Shown here piece by piece: positions 28,383 to 36,208 of a stretch of 64,000 bases of DNA (within the stretch, counting starts at the first letter, position 1; every line of letters starts with the position of its first letter). The stretch comes from Chitinophagaceae bacterium (GTDB lineage: Bacteria; Bacteroidota; Bacteroidia; Chitinophagales; Chitinophagaceae). The stretch is taken from NCBI GenBank assembly GCA_016787065.1, contig JAEUVD010000047.1, positions 1 to 64,000 of the forward strand. Direction: 5' to 3'. Below the pieces are notes generated by a model that saw only the letters and a list, made by a program, of their open reading frames with translations, did not search any database and was not told where the DNA came from. Both the position numbers and the translations under genes were made by a program.

Positions 28383-29909
28383 ATGCAAAAAATTCTCAAG
28401 CAATTAAAAATAGCTAAGCTCAATTCCGGAACCTCAACCGGTTTAAAATGGTTGCCTTCCAAGGGTGAAAAACTACACAGTTACTCTCCGGTTGATGGCA
28501 CACTCATTGGAACTGCCTATTCCACCACCCGTAACGATTATGATAAAGTTGTGAAAACTGCACAGGAGGCATTTCAAACTTGGCGACTTCTACCGGCTCC
28601 CAAGCGCGGTGAAATCGTTCGTCAGGTGGGCGATGAACTGCGCAAATTCAAACAACCTTTGGGTGAATTGGTGAGCTATGAAATGGGAAAAAGTTTACAA
28701 GAAGGATTAGGAGAAGTGCAAGAAATGATTGACATCTGTGATTTTGCCGTTGGTTTGAGTCGACAACTTCATGGTTTATCCATGCACAGCGAACGCCCTG
28801 GGCATCGCATGTATGAGCAATACCATCCGTTAGGAATTGTAGGTATTATTTCGGCATTTAATTTTCCGGTAGCGGTTTGGAGCTGGAATTCAATGTTGGC
28901 TTGGGCTTGTGGCGATGTATGTATTTGGAAGCCTTCCGAAAAAACACCATTAACAGCAATAGCCTGTCAGAATATTATTCAATCTGTTTTCAAGAAAAAC
29001 CAAGTACCTGAAGGGGTTTGTTGTTTAATTAATGGTGGTAGAGAAGTTGGCGAATGGATGAGTAAAGACGCACGAATTCCGTTAGTATCTGCTACCGGTT
29101 CAACCCGAATGGGCAAGGCCGTTGCGTCTGCCGTTGCAGAACGATTAGGTAGAAGTTTGTTAGAATTAGGCGGAAACAATGCCATTATAATTTCGAGTGA
29201 AGCAGACCTCGACATGGCGTTGATTGGTTGCGTATTTGGTGCGGTAGGAACAGCAGGACAACGCTGTACCACCACCCGTCGTTTAATAATTCATGAAAAA
29301 GTATATAAGAAATTCACCGACAAATTAGTGAATGCCTATAATCAATTAAAAATCGGAAACCCACTTAGTGAAAAAAACCATGTGGGTCCGCTTATCGATA
29401 AAGATGCCGTACAAGCTTATTTGAATGCAATAGAAACTGCCAAAGCAGAAGGTGGTAAAATGCTCGTTGAAGGTGGTGTACTCAAAGGGAAAGGTTATGA
29501 AAGTGGTTGTTATGTGAAACCGTGCATTATTGAAGCTAAAAATACCTTCAACATTGTGCAACACGAAACATTTGCTCCAATTCTGTACGTCATGAAATAC
29601 AAGACCTTAGAAGAAGCCATTGCTATGCAGAATAATGTACCACAAGGTTTGTCGAGTGCCATGATGACTTTGAACTTACGTGAAGCGGAACAATTTTTGA
29701 GTTGTGCCGGTTCTGATTGCGGTATTGCCAATGTTAATATTGGAACTAGTGGTGCAGAAATTGGGGGTGCTTTTGGTGGTGAAAAAGAAACCGGTGGCGG
29801 ACGAGAAAGCGGTTCCGATGCATGGAAAGTGTATATGCGCCGTCAAACAAATACTATCAACTATACCAATAAACTACCCTTAGCTCAAGGTATTAAGTTT
29901 GATTTATAA
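28383..29909 (+). CDS. ALDH7-type aldehyde dehydrogenase (piperideine-6-carboxylate / aminoadipate semialdehyde dehydrogenase)
   Basis: The 508-residue product is an NAD(P)-dependent aldehyde dehydrogenase of the antiquitin (ALDH7) group, which oxidises alpha-aminoadipate semialdehyde in lysine breakdown. It shows 'GIVGIISAFNFPVAVWSWN', the catalytic Glu in 'LELGGNNAII' and the catalytic Cys in 'GTAGQRCTTTRR', with the ALDH7-like 'GAEIGGAFGGEKETGGGRESG' near the C terminus. I chose ATG 28383 over 28347 because the promoter lies between them and the length then fits the family (about 510). It is divergent from the sigma-factor operon. The substrate is inferred from the family. Confidence 0.9.
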   Translation: MQKILKQLKIAKLNSGTSTGLKWLPSKGEKLHSYSPVDGTLIGTAYSTTRNDYDKVVKTAQEAFQTWRLLPAPKRGEIVRQVGDELRKFKQPLGELVSYEMGKSLQEGLGEVQEMIDICDFAVGLSRQLHGLSMHSERPGHRMYEQYHPLGIVGIISAFNFPVAVWSWNSMLAWACGDVCIWKPSEKTPLTAIACQNIIQSVFKKNQVPEGVCCLINGGREVGEWMSKDARIPLVSATGSTRMGKAVASAVAERLGRSLLELGGNNAIIISSEADLDMALIGCVFGAVGTAGQRCTTTRRLIIHEKVYKKFTDKLVNAYNQLKIGNPLSEKNHVGPLIDKDAVQAYLNAIETAKAEGGKMLVEGGVLKGKGYESGCYVKPCIIEAKNTFNIVQHETFAPILYVMKYKTLEEAIAMQNNVPQGLSSAMMTLNLREAEQFLSCAGSDCGIANVNIGTSGAEIGGAFGGEKETGGGRESGSDAWKVYMRRQTNTINYTNKLPLAQGIKFDL

Positions 29910-29929
29910 GAATTTAATGTTTAGAAGAG

Positions 29930-29961
29930 AAAGGCAAGCGATAAACCGTTTGCCTTTTTTT
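29930..29961 (+). terminator. Terminator after the aldehyde dehydrogenase gene
   Basis: AAAGGCAAGCG (29930-29940) pairs with CGTTTGCCTTT (29947-29957, one G-T pair), followed by T residues. The tail overlaps the stop codon of the convergent membrane protein gene. Confidence 0.85.
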
Positions 29962-30346
29962 ATTTTTTATAAAGTCTGGAGAACTTAGCCAAATAAGCCG
30001 ATTCCACAACGGAGAAAATGATATAAACGCCCATCAAGAAAAATAAATCCGGTTTATTTAAATTTTTACGAACTGATACCAACCAGAACATAGCGGCCAT
30101 AGCTGAAAACAACAATTTAATGATTGTGCCAATGGTTACGGTATTCACAAATCGATGCGGACTGCTCTGTAAAATGCCTCGTACCGAAACGGTGTAGGCC
30201 AAAGTAAAAATACCGGCTAAAATAAGAATACCTGTTAAAATAGGTATTCGTGTAAAGGGCGATGGAAAAGAAGTAAGTATAAACCCAATTGCAAGAACAG
30301 CCACTACTACCATTGAAAATAAAACGTAAAAACGAGATGCACGCAT
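29960..30346 (-). CDS. Small four-helix membrane protein of unknown function
   Basis: The 128-residue product has four hydrophobic segments at about 7-27, 35-53, 70-88 and 101-119, with short basic loops, and ends with Lys residues. No family is recognised; the size loosely recalls AtpI-like or other small accessory membrane proteins, but no motif supports that. A TACTTTTG promoter element ends exactly 4 bases before its ATG, implying a leaderless or nearly leaderless message. The region just upstream is the left arm of a 7-bp repeat element. The gene overlaps the terminator of the convergent dehydrogenase gene. Confidence 0.75.
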   Translation of the reverse strand: MRASRFYVLFSMVVVAVLAIGFILTSFPSPFTRIPILTGILILAGIFTLAYTVSVRGILQSSPHRFVNTVTIGTIIKLLFSAMAAMFWLVSVRKNLNKPDLFFLMGVYIIFSVVESAYLAKFSRLYKK

Positions 30347-30350
30347 GAGG

Positions 30351-30358
30351 CAAAAGTA
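30351..30358 (-). promoter_or_regulatory. -7 element 4 nt before the start of the small membrane protein gene
   Basis: TACTTTTG on the minus strand is an exact TAnnTTTG match with only four bases (CCTC) before the ATG at 30346. The predicted transcript start would fall at or next to the start codon. Confidence 0.6.
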
Positions 30359-30364
30359 AGGGGT

Positions 30365-30612
30365 AATTTACAATGAACCGTGAGCAATGAACAATGAACA
30401 ATGAACAATTTACAATGAACAATGAATAGTGAACAATGAATAATTCTTGATTTAGTAAAACCTAGTGCCGAACAGAGTTTGTCAACACGTTAAAATAACA
30501 TTCATTTCGTTTAAACCTAATATCCAATAATAGCCATAAATTGTTCATTACAAATTGTACATTATCAATTGTTCATTGTTCATTGTAAATTGTTCACTGT
30601 TCATTGTTCATT
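30365..30612. repeat. Heptad-array palindromic element, copy 1
   Basis: The left arm (30365-30441) is 11 in-register 7-mers, mostly AATGAAC with variants AATTTAC, AATGAAT and AGTGAAC. A 94-nt non-coding core follows (30442-30535). The right arm (30536-30612) is 11 in-register 7-mers of the complementary unit GTTCATT with variants such as GTAAATT. The arms are inverted repeats and could pair into a long hairpin with the core as loop. The core has a second copy of the same length at 32423-32516, with five differences by my count. The last heptad of the right arm contains the stop codon of the neighbouring gene. Confidence 0.9.
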
Positions 30613-32245
30613 GCTCTTTAATAAAACTCGATTGCATTTTTTGTTCCTTGTAATCAAGTTGAATATAATACGTTCCGGGAATCAAATTCTTTATTTCGAT
30701 GACCGTTTCATTCTGTTTGAAGTCTGATCTCAAAACTTCCTTTCCTAACTGATCCAATACACGAATCTTTACTTTCTCCTTGTTGTCATGTTTAAAACAA
30801 ATGTGCAATTCATTGGTACTCGGATTAGGGTAAACAGATAGTACATTCGTTTCATCTAAGCTGGTATTTTGAACCGAAAGCGGCCATTCGGTAAGTTCAT
30901 AGAACGAAAAACATGAGGTGTTTGGGTAACAAGAAAACGCATCGGTGGGTGGGTCTTTCCATGATGGTACACCGATAATATATTTACCATTCGGCATTCG
31001 TCGCAAAAAGGTTACGGTTTCAGTTTGCTTACCACCTAATCGCAATTTTCGTATTAAATGACCGGAGGTATCAAATTGCCAAAGAAATGCATCGCCAAGG
31101 CCAAAGGGGTCAGCAGTTGGATGATGCCCTATCCAACCATCATCATTACCAACCACATAACCATATACCCAATATCGGTCAACAGTTGTATCCAGAATTT
31201 GAGTTGCTGTTGGCCCTGAATTATTTAAATTAGCACCAAAGGCACCAAACAAATGATTCCAACGTGGTGTGCCTGAGCTATCTAATTTGGATATAGTATG
31301 CCAATAAGTTGCAGTATTTGTAGAAGGTATTTCGTTGGCATATAAATTACCGTCTGTGGAACTTGTTGGAGTATGCAATAAGATGTTGTTAGTATCAATC
31401 GCGATAATTCCAGAAGCATATTCCCAATTTGATCCCCCATAACGTGCTTTTTTAGTAATTGTTTGATTGGTATCGATATAAAATAAAAACAAATCAGAAC
31501 TACCCAATGGAGAACCCACGTTATAATCGCCGGTATTACTTTCGGTGGATGCTCCGGTAAGTAAAATATCGTTTTTCAACATGGTTTGCCCCAATGGTGC
31601 TGCGTCGTAAATATTCACAAATAGTTTTACCCATTTTTTGTTTAGCTGACTATCTGCTAATGCAGTGAAGAATTGCGGAACAAATGGCGGGCCTGTATTC
31701 GCTGCAAAATCACCTAAATTTGAAACAGTAGCTCCAGTAATGAAAATTTTGTAATCGGAAGTCACTGAGATATCAACTAATTCAGATTGGCCTCCATACC
31801 CCCAAGCATTGCCATGAAGAATATTACCTGTACTATCTAATATTAATACCCATGGACAATGTACAGTGTTTGCGAATCCATAAGGAACATCTCCATCATT
31901 CGACCAAGTGTGACCACCAATCAGTAAGGTTCCATCCTTATATCGTTTTATTTTGGTAAACCAATCTGTTTTACTTCCACCATATGTGCGTCGCCATGCA
32001 AGCGTAAAATCAGCATTGAATTTACATAACACCCCTTGATGGTGTTGCGATAAATCAGGGCCATTTAATGAATCTGCCCCTACAACATAAAAGCTTCCAT
32101 CCGGATTTACCAGCATGTCCAAATACTGATCTAACGTATCGGCATACTTGAGCGTAACATCGAAACCTTGGCTACTAACTTGGCTGGAAGCCGCACTACT
32201 TAGGAGGACAAGGCTAATTATAAGGTAAACGGTTGTTCTCACCAT
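30608..32245 (-). CDS. Secreted T9SS protein with beta-propeller-like repeats, flanked by repeat elements
   Basis: The 545-residue product has a signal peptide (about 1-21, ending ASSQ) and a body of repeated blocks with 'WVLILDSTGNI', 'DLFLFYIDTNQTI' and 'DAFLWQFDTSGHL' motifs, typical of Bacteroidota surface proteins with propeller-like repeats. It ends with a T9SS type-A domain (about 465-545: 'SVYPNPSTNELHI', 'GTYYIQL', ending SFIKEQ). It should be exported and surface-attached or released. Function is unknown. Its TGA stop lies inside the last heptad of repeat copy 1 and the second copy begins about 65 bases upstream of its start, so the gene is bracketed by two direct copies. Confidence 0.85.
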   Translation of the reverse strand: MVRTTVYLIISLVLLSSAASSQVSSQGFDVTLKYADTLDQYLDMLVNPDGSFYVVGADSLNGPDLSQHHQGVLCKFNADFTLAWRRTYGGSKTDWFTKIKRYKDGTLLIGGHTWSNDGDVPYGFANTVHCPWVLILDSTGNILHGNAWGYGGQSELVDISVTSDYKIFITGATVSNLGDFAANTGPPFVPQFFTALADSQLNKKWVKLFVNIYDAAPLGQTMLKNDILLTGASTESNTGDYNVGSPLGSSDLFLFYIDTNQTITKKARYGGSNWEYASGIIAIDTNNILLHTPTSSTDGNLYANEIPSTNTATYWHTISKLDSSGTPRWNHLFGAFGANLNNSGPTATQILDTTVDRYWVYGYVVGNDDGWIGHHPTADPFGLGDAFLWQFDTSGHLIRKLRLGGKQTETVTFLRRMPNGKYIIGVPSWKDPPTDAFSCYPNTSCFSFYELTEWPLSVQNTSLDETNVLSVYPNPSTNELHICFKHDNKEKVKIRVLDQLGKEVLRSDFKQNETVIEIKNLIPGTYYIQLDYKEQKMQSSFIKEQ

Positions 32246-32308
32246 GTTGAGTTAATAAGTCTAAGTTATTGTTTTTGGTGTAAACAAACAAACGGCTTTG
32301 GGAATAAT

Positions 32309-32698
32309 TATGAATAATAGTGAACAATTTCAATGAACAATGAACAATGAATAATGAACAGTGAACAATTTACAATGAATAATGAACAATTTACAATGAA
32401 CAATGAATAATGAACAATGAATAATTCTTGATTTAGTAAAACCTAGTGTCGAACGGAGATTGTCAAAACGATAAAATAACATTCATTTCGTTTAAACCTA
32501 ATATCCAATAATAGCCATAAATTGCTCATTACAAATTGTACATTATCAATTATTCACTGTTCATTGTAAATTGTTCATTATTCATTGTAAATTGTTCACT
32601 GTTCATTGTTCATTATAAATTGTTCACTGTTCATTGTTCATTATAAATTGTTCACTGTTCATTGTAAATTGTAAATTGTTCACTGTTCACTATGCATT
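32309..32698. repeat. Heptad-array palindromic element, copy 2
   Basis: It has the same design as the copy at 30365-30612 in the same orientation: a left arm of about 16 AATGAAC-type 7-mers (32309-32422, with one 6-base unit near 32326), a 94-nt core (32423-32516), and a right arm of 26 in-register GTTCATT-type 7-mers (32517-32698). Core length is identical to copy 1 while arm lengths differ, so the arrays expand or shrink while the core is conserved. The right arm ends just before the promoter of the 74-residue peptide gene. Confidence 0.9.
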
Positions 32699-32714
32699 GT
32701 TAAAGTTTTTTGTT

Positions 32715-32722
32715 TAGCTTTG
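32715..32722 (+). promoter_or_regulatory. -7 promoter element of the candidate precursor peptide gene
   Basis: TAGCTTTG matches TAnnTTTG exactly. It would place transcription start near 32729 and give a leader of about 33 bases before the ATG at 32763. The -33 region falls at the outer end of the heptad array. Confidence 0.6.
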
Positions 32723-32762
32723 AGATGAAAATTTTTTATTAACCCAAAAACCTAAATTTAAA

Positions 32763-32987
32763 ATGGCAAAAGCAAAAAAAGCAGCCCCACGAAAGTTAAC
32801 CGGTTCTGTTCATGTTTCCGTAGGAAAAGGAGCAACTGCGAAATCAATTCACTCATTATTAGATTCAATTTTTAAACAACAAGGTTGTTTAACTTGCGGA
32901 TTAGGAGGAATTGACATTCACATCCGTCCGGGTGAATTGATTTTACCTGAATTAAACAAAGAAGCGATTACGGTTCTTTCTCACTAA
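32763..32987 (+). CDS. Candidate RiPP precursor peptide (74 aa, GCLTCG motif) next to an MNIO enzyme
   Basis: The 74-residue product has a Lys/Ala-rich N terminus, no signal peptide, an amphipathic middle segment ('SIHSLLDSIFKQQ'), and a short conserved-looking stretch 'GCLTCGLGGIDIHIRPGE' with its only two cysteines (about residues 42 and 45). A terminator-like hairpin then a DUF692 (MNIO) enzyme gene and a partner gene follow on the same strand. MNIO enzymes modify cysteines of small precursor peptides (methanobactin, bufferin/HvfA, chryseobasin classes), so a substrate role is a reasonable inference. I do not recognise the peptide family. It could instead be a small metal-binding or housekeeping protein. 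Confidence 0.75.
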   Translation: MAKAKKAAPRKLTGSVHVSVGKGATAKSIHSLLDSIFKQQGCLTCGLGGIDIHIRPGELILPELNKEAITVLSH

Positions 32988-32993
32988 AATCAT

Positions 32994-33042
32994 CGAAAAA
33001 CTCTGCTTTAGTTTCTCTGCTTTGGCAGAGTTTTTCGTTTTA
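32994..33042 (+). terminator. Hairpin terminator/attenuator between precursor peptide and MNIO genes
   Basis: A perfect 13-bp stem, CGAAAAACTCTGC (32994-33006) with GCAGAGTTTTTCG (33025-33037), is followed by TTTT. It begins 7 bases after the peptide stop. Partial termination here would give more peptide message than enzyme message, as in many peptide-enzyme operons. Confidence 0.85.
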
Positions 33043-33061
33043 TAACTCCCCTCGTTTAATT

Positions 33062-33901
33062 ATGCCCAAACCCATCCTTAGTTATACCTACGATAAAAAT
33101 GATACCACCTTACTTGAACTCGTTCAACGTCATGTTGGAGCTGTAGAAACCACTGCCGATACCATATCGTTCATGATGAATAATAAGGCGACCTTGAATG
33201 AAGAAATTGTTGCACAACTCAACGCGCTTTCCTCTACGCATAAAATTTTGTCGCACGGTGTTGGTCTTTCTATAGGTTCTTATTCAGGCTATTCAGAAGC
33301 CTATTTAGCATTGATGGATGAACTCTATCAAGAAGTTCCGCTTTATTGGCATAGTGAACATCTTGGCTATACAACCGTAGATGGGGAAAATATCAACGTC
33401 ATGCTACCGGTAAATCGGAATGATGAATGTTTGGCTATGATTTGCAAACGTGTTGAACAAATTCAAAAGCGCTATCCTATTCCCTTCCTTCTTGAAAATA
33501 TCGCCCATCTACTTCCCGATTATAACTGCATATATTCTGAAGCTGAATTTCTAAATGCTATTGTGCGAAATACAGGTTGTGGTTTAATTCTGGATGTTTA
33601 TAATATCGCATGCGATGTACACAATTTTGGTTTTAATATGGATGATTTTTTAGCCAAACTTAACCTGGATGCGGTGAAAGAAATTCATCTGGCAAATGGT
33701 AGTATCTATAAAGATAAAATGATGGATATTCATTCACGCGCAGTGAGCGAAGACGTGCTACAAAAAACAAAAGAGATTATTCCATCTCTAAAAAATTTAG
33801 AATTTGTGACATACGAACTGATGCCGGAAGCCATACCATCCATGGGATACGTGGCTATTGAACAGGAATTAATACGAATAAAAAACACCCTTGAACTTTA
33901 A
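33062..33901 (+). CDS. DUF692 / MNIO family multinuclear non-heme iron oxidative enzyme
   Basis: The 279-residue product is a TIM-barrel DUF692 (MbnB/TglH/HvfB/ChrH-type) enzyme. The expected metal and active-site residues are present: H65 in 'SHGVGLSIGS', H100 in 'WHSEHLGY', E145 in 'LLEN', D178 and N181 in 'ILDVYN', H187 in 'DVHN', H209 in 'EIHLANG', D222 and H224 in 'DIHSRA', and E252 in 'TYE'. Known members use two or three irons and oxygen to rearrange cysteine residues in ribosomal peptides. It is 1 base upstream of the partner gene and just downstream of a small CxxC peptide gene. The reaction on this peptide is inferred. Confidence 0.92.
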   Translation: MPKPILSYTYDKNDTTLLELVQRHVGAVETTADTISFMMNNKATLNEEIVAQLNALSSTHKILSHGVGLSIGSYSGYSEAYLALMDELYQEVPLYWHSEHLGYTTVDGENINVMLPVNRNDECLAMICKRVEQIQKRYPIPFLLENIAHLLPDYNCIYSEAEFLNAIVRNTGCGLILDVYNIACDVHNFGFNMDDFLAKLNLDAVKEIHLANGSIYKDKMMDIHSRAVSEDVLQKTKEIIPSLKNLEFVTYELMPEAIPSMGYVAIEQELIRIKNTLEL

Positions 33902-33902
33902 T

Positions 33903-34439
33903 ATGGATACAAAAACATATCAGGAAAACATTCTTTTTATGTTGAAACATCCGGGTGTTTTACCGGATGAGGCTGATGTTTATTTGAAAGAACTTAAAGA
34001 TTCTGTTGAATTAGAAGTAACACGTGATATTTCGATCTGGTGGCGCACAGTTCAAATTGAAAAGTACTGTGTTCTTACTTCGAATTATTTAAAAAAGAAA
34101 CAATGTTTTGACGAAGAAGTTCGTCAATTTTATCTTCAAACAAATGTATCACCTTATATAGAAGTGATGGCCATGCAGTTCTATGATTATTTATTGATAA
34201 CAACCACCGATAATTTACTTCACTCTTTAGCAGCATTTGAAAAATACTTGATCAAAATTAAACGTGGCGAGGTAATCGAATACGAAGTTCAATGGCAATA
34301 TGAACCTTATGCCATACTAGACATGTTACTTCAGAATAAAGACCTCAAACCAGAACCATTTACGGGCAACTACACGACCTTCATGGCGTCCTATCTGGAA
34401 GATCATTTTGAAGTAATTCCGCAAGACGAACTACTGTGA
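33903..34439 (+). CDS. Putative MNIO partner protein (MbnC/HvfC-like role)
   Basis: The 178-residue product starts at ATG 33903, one base after the DUF692 stop, so the two are translationally coupled or nearly so. It is acidic and mainly helical, with 'VTRDISIWWRTVQIEKYCVLTSNYLK' and 'WQYEPYAILDMLLQ' as its most distinct parts. MNIO enzymes generally work with a small partner that binds the precursor leader, and the position fits that role. I cannot place it in a named family by eye, so the assignment rests on gene order. No signal peptide or membrane segment is seen. Confidence 0.7.
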   Translation: MDTKTYQENILFMLKHPGVLPDEADVYLKELKDSVELEVTRDISIWWRTVQIEKYCVLTSNYLKKKQCFDEEVRQFYLQTNVSPYIEVMAMQFYDYLLITTTDNLLHSLAAFEKYLIKIKRGEVIEYEVQWQYEPYAILDMLLQNKDLKPEPFTGNYTTFMASYLEDHFEVIPQDELL

Positions 34440-34476
34440 TGCTTCGGATAGCTAACTCTAAAAACAATTATTGCTT

Positions 34477-35055
34477 ATGAAATTCGTAGTACTGGAAACA
34501 ACGAATTTGCTGTTGAAAGGAATATCACCGGAACACATGAATGAGATTTTCATGAACTACCCTCAAGAAGAAGTTATGTTACTTTTGGGTCATGAGCAGG
34601 AAGAAGAATTTCTCAACGAAAAAAATAAAAATGATAAAGGGTATGCTGCTTACAATCGAAGGTTTATTTTGTTTCTTTTAGTGCATAAAGAATCTCAAAA
34701 AATAATAGGTCGATGTGGTATTCATAACTGGAATCAAGAACATCAACGGGCCGAATTGGGTTATGTTATGCACCATGAAGCATATAGAAATAAAGGTTTC
34801 ATGAAGGAGGCCATCAGCGCAATTATTGAATATGGTTTTACCCAATTGATGTTGAACAGATTGGAAGCCGTTTGTTCAATACACAATATGGCTTCAATCC
34901 GAATTTTGTTGTCGTTTCATTTCAAACAAGAAGGAATCCTTCGTGCTTATTTTAATCGGAATAACTCGTTTGAAGATGCACTTTGTTTTAGTTTATTACA
35001 GAATGCATGGCATAAATCAACAGAACCTATCAAGGAAAATGAACCAAGTATTTAA
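34477..35055 (+). CDS. GNAT acetyltransferase, RimJ/RimL-like
   Basis: The 192-residue product has the GNAT fold of the RimJ/RimL group: 'LETTNLLLKGISPEH' at the start, 'IGRCGIHNWNQEHQRAELGYVM' and the acetyl-CoA-binding 'YRNKGFMKEAISAIIEYGF', then 'LNRLEAVCSIHNMASIRILL'. It probably N-acetylates a small molecule or protein N terminus. ATG 34477 is preferred over a TTG two codons upstream. It lies 37 bases after the MNIO partner gene, so it may be part of that locus or an independent gene. Its stop overlaps the stop of the convergent DinB-like gene by 4 bases. Confidence 0.88.
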   Translation: MKFVVLETTNLLLKGISPEHMNEIFMNYPQEEVMLLLGHEQEEEFLNEKNKNDKGYAAYNRRFILFLLVHKESQKIIGRCGIHNWNQEHQRAELGYVMHHEAYRNKGFMKEAISAIIEYGFTQLMLNRLEAVCSIHNMASIRILLSFHFKQEGILRAYFNRNNSFEDALCFSLLQNAWHKSTEPIKENEPSI

Positions 35056-35537
35056 TCTGCTTGTTCTTGCTCTCGTTTGATTATTGTTGCAATCAAAGCA
35101 ATTTGTCCGAGATGATAATGAAGATGTTCTATACAACCGGCAAAATTTCGAAACCAAGTTCCATATTTTTCTTGAACAAAAATAGCTTGCCATTGCTCGT
35201 CGGGAAGAGTTTCAAGTAGCGAAGCCAGTTCTTCGGTTTGTGCCATCTTCTCCTGCAATAACTGCATCCATTCTTCCTGCGTATTTATTTCCGGCGTTTT
35301 AAAACTCCATTCGTCTTTGGCTACTAACGGATTGCCTTTGGTAACCTCTAATTGTACACCAATATAATAAGTAGCATGACAAAACAAGGTAAGAATGGAA
35401 TTGCTTCCTTGTAACGATCGATGAATCCATGCAACCGGAATGGAACGGATTACTTGCTGATAGTTGGAAACACTCCAGTTTCCACCAAAAACAACATCAC
35501 GAAGATGTTTAGCCATTTGCGAAGAGATGGTTGTCAT
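35052..35537 (-). CDS. DinB-like / DUF1572-type four-helix protein
   Basis: The 161-residue product resembles the DinB superfamily of metal-binding four-helix bundles: 'LRDVVFGGNWSVSNYQQVI', 'LFCHATYYIGVQLE' (first His) and the C-terminal 'EHLHYHLGQIALI' with the usual H-x-x-x-H. Some relatives are thiol-dependent transferases, but the substrate here is unknown. It sits between RecR (same strand, 4 bases from its start) and the convergent GNAT gene. It may be co-transcribed with recR. Confidence 0.8.
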   Translation of the reverse strand: MTTISSQMAKHLRDVVFGGNWSVSNYQQVIRSIPVAWIHRSLQGSNSILTLFCHATYYIGVQLEVTKGNPLVAKDEWSFKTPEINTQEEWMQLLQEKMAQTEELASLLETLPDEQWQAIFVQEKYGTWFRNFAGCIEHLHYHLGQIALIATIIKREQEQAD

Positions 35538-35541
35538 AGTT

Positions 35542-36159
35542 TTATTTCATGGCCACTTGTTCTAACGGTATACGGTTCTGAATACTGCGAGCTAAAGTTA
35601 GTTCATCAGTGTATTCGAGTTCACCACCAAACGCCACGCCTCTGGATATGGCCGTCAATTTAATTTTATGTGAATCGAGGCGCTTTGTAATAAAATAAGT
35701 TGTAGTATCCCCTTCCATTGTCGGACTCAAGGCGAATATTAATTCTTCAATTTCCTTTTCTTCTACACGTTTTATCAACGATTGAATATTCAAACTATCC
35801 GGTCCAATACCATCGAGCGGTGAAATAACACCACCTAAAACATGGTACAAACCGCTAAATTGTTGGGTTGCTTCAATAGCCATCACATCTCTTATATTTT
35901 CTACTACACATACCTGATGTTTACGTCGGGAAGTATCGGAACATAAGCGGCATAATTCCTGATCGGAAACATTATGACAGCTAGCGCAGTATCTGATTTC
36001 GGAGCGCATTCGGCTAATTGCTTCACTAAAAATAGTTACCTCCGATTGTTCTTGTTTTAGCAAATGTAACACCAAGCGAAGGGCTGTTTTCTTTCCAATT
36101 CCGGGCAGTTTGGCAAATTGGTTGACGGCATCTTCAATCAATCGCGACGAAAAAATCAT
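35542..36159 (-). CDS. recR: Recombination mediator RecR
   Basis: The 205-residue product matches RecR, which works with RecF/RecO to load RecA at gaps. It has the helix-hairpin-helix 'FAKLPGIGKKTALRLVLHLL', a four-Cys zinc motif 'CASCHNVSDQELCRLC', and a Toprim domain starting 'VCVVENIRDVMAIE' through 'ALSPTMEGDTTTYFI', with the C-terminal 'ISRGVAFGGELEYTDELTL'. The length is typical. A TATTTTTA sequence lies exactly 4 bases before its ATG, a near-match to the -7 element. Confidence 0.97.
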   Translation of the reverse strand: MIFSSRLIEDAVNQFAKLPGIGKKTALRLVLHLLKQEQSEVTIFSEAISRMRSEIRYCASCHNVSDQELCRLCSDTSRRKHQVCVVENIRDVMAIEATQQFSGLYHVLGGVISPLDGIGPDSLNIQSLIKRVEEKEIEELIFALSPTMEGDTTTYFITKRLDSHKIKLTAISRGVAFGGELEYTDELTLARSIQNRIPLEQVAMK

Positions 36160-36208
36160 GTCGTAAAAATAAAAGGAACCTTAAATCTTAAGCGTAAAAA
36201 GGATGAAG

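Noticed and set aside
30365..32698. The repeat arrays as a CRISPR array
   Set aside because: The units are 7 bases with no unique spacers, and the two arrays of each copy are inverted around a conserved core.
34471..35537. GNAT and DinB-like genes as firm parts of the MNIO locus
   Set aside because: The GNAT gene is 37 bases from the partner gene and the DinB-like gene is on the opposite strand next to recR. Nothing in the sequence ties either to peptide modification.
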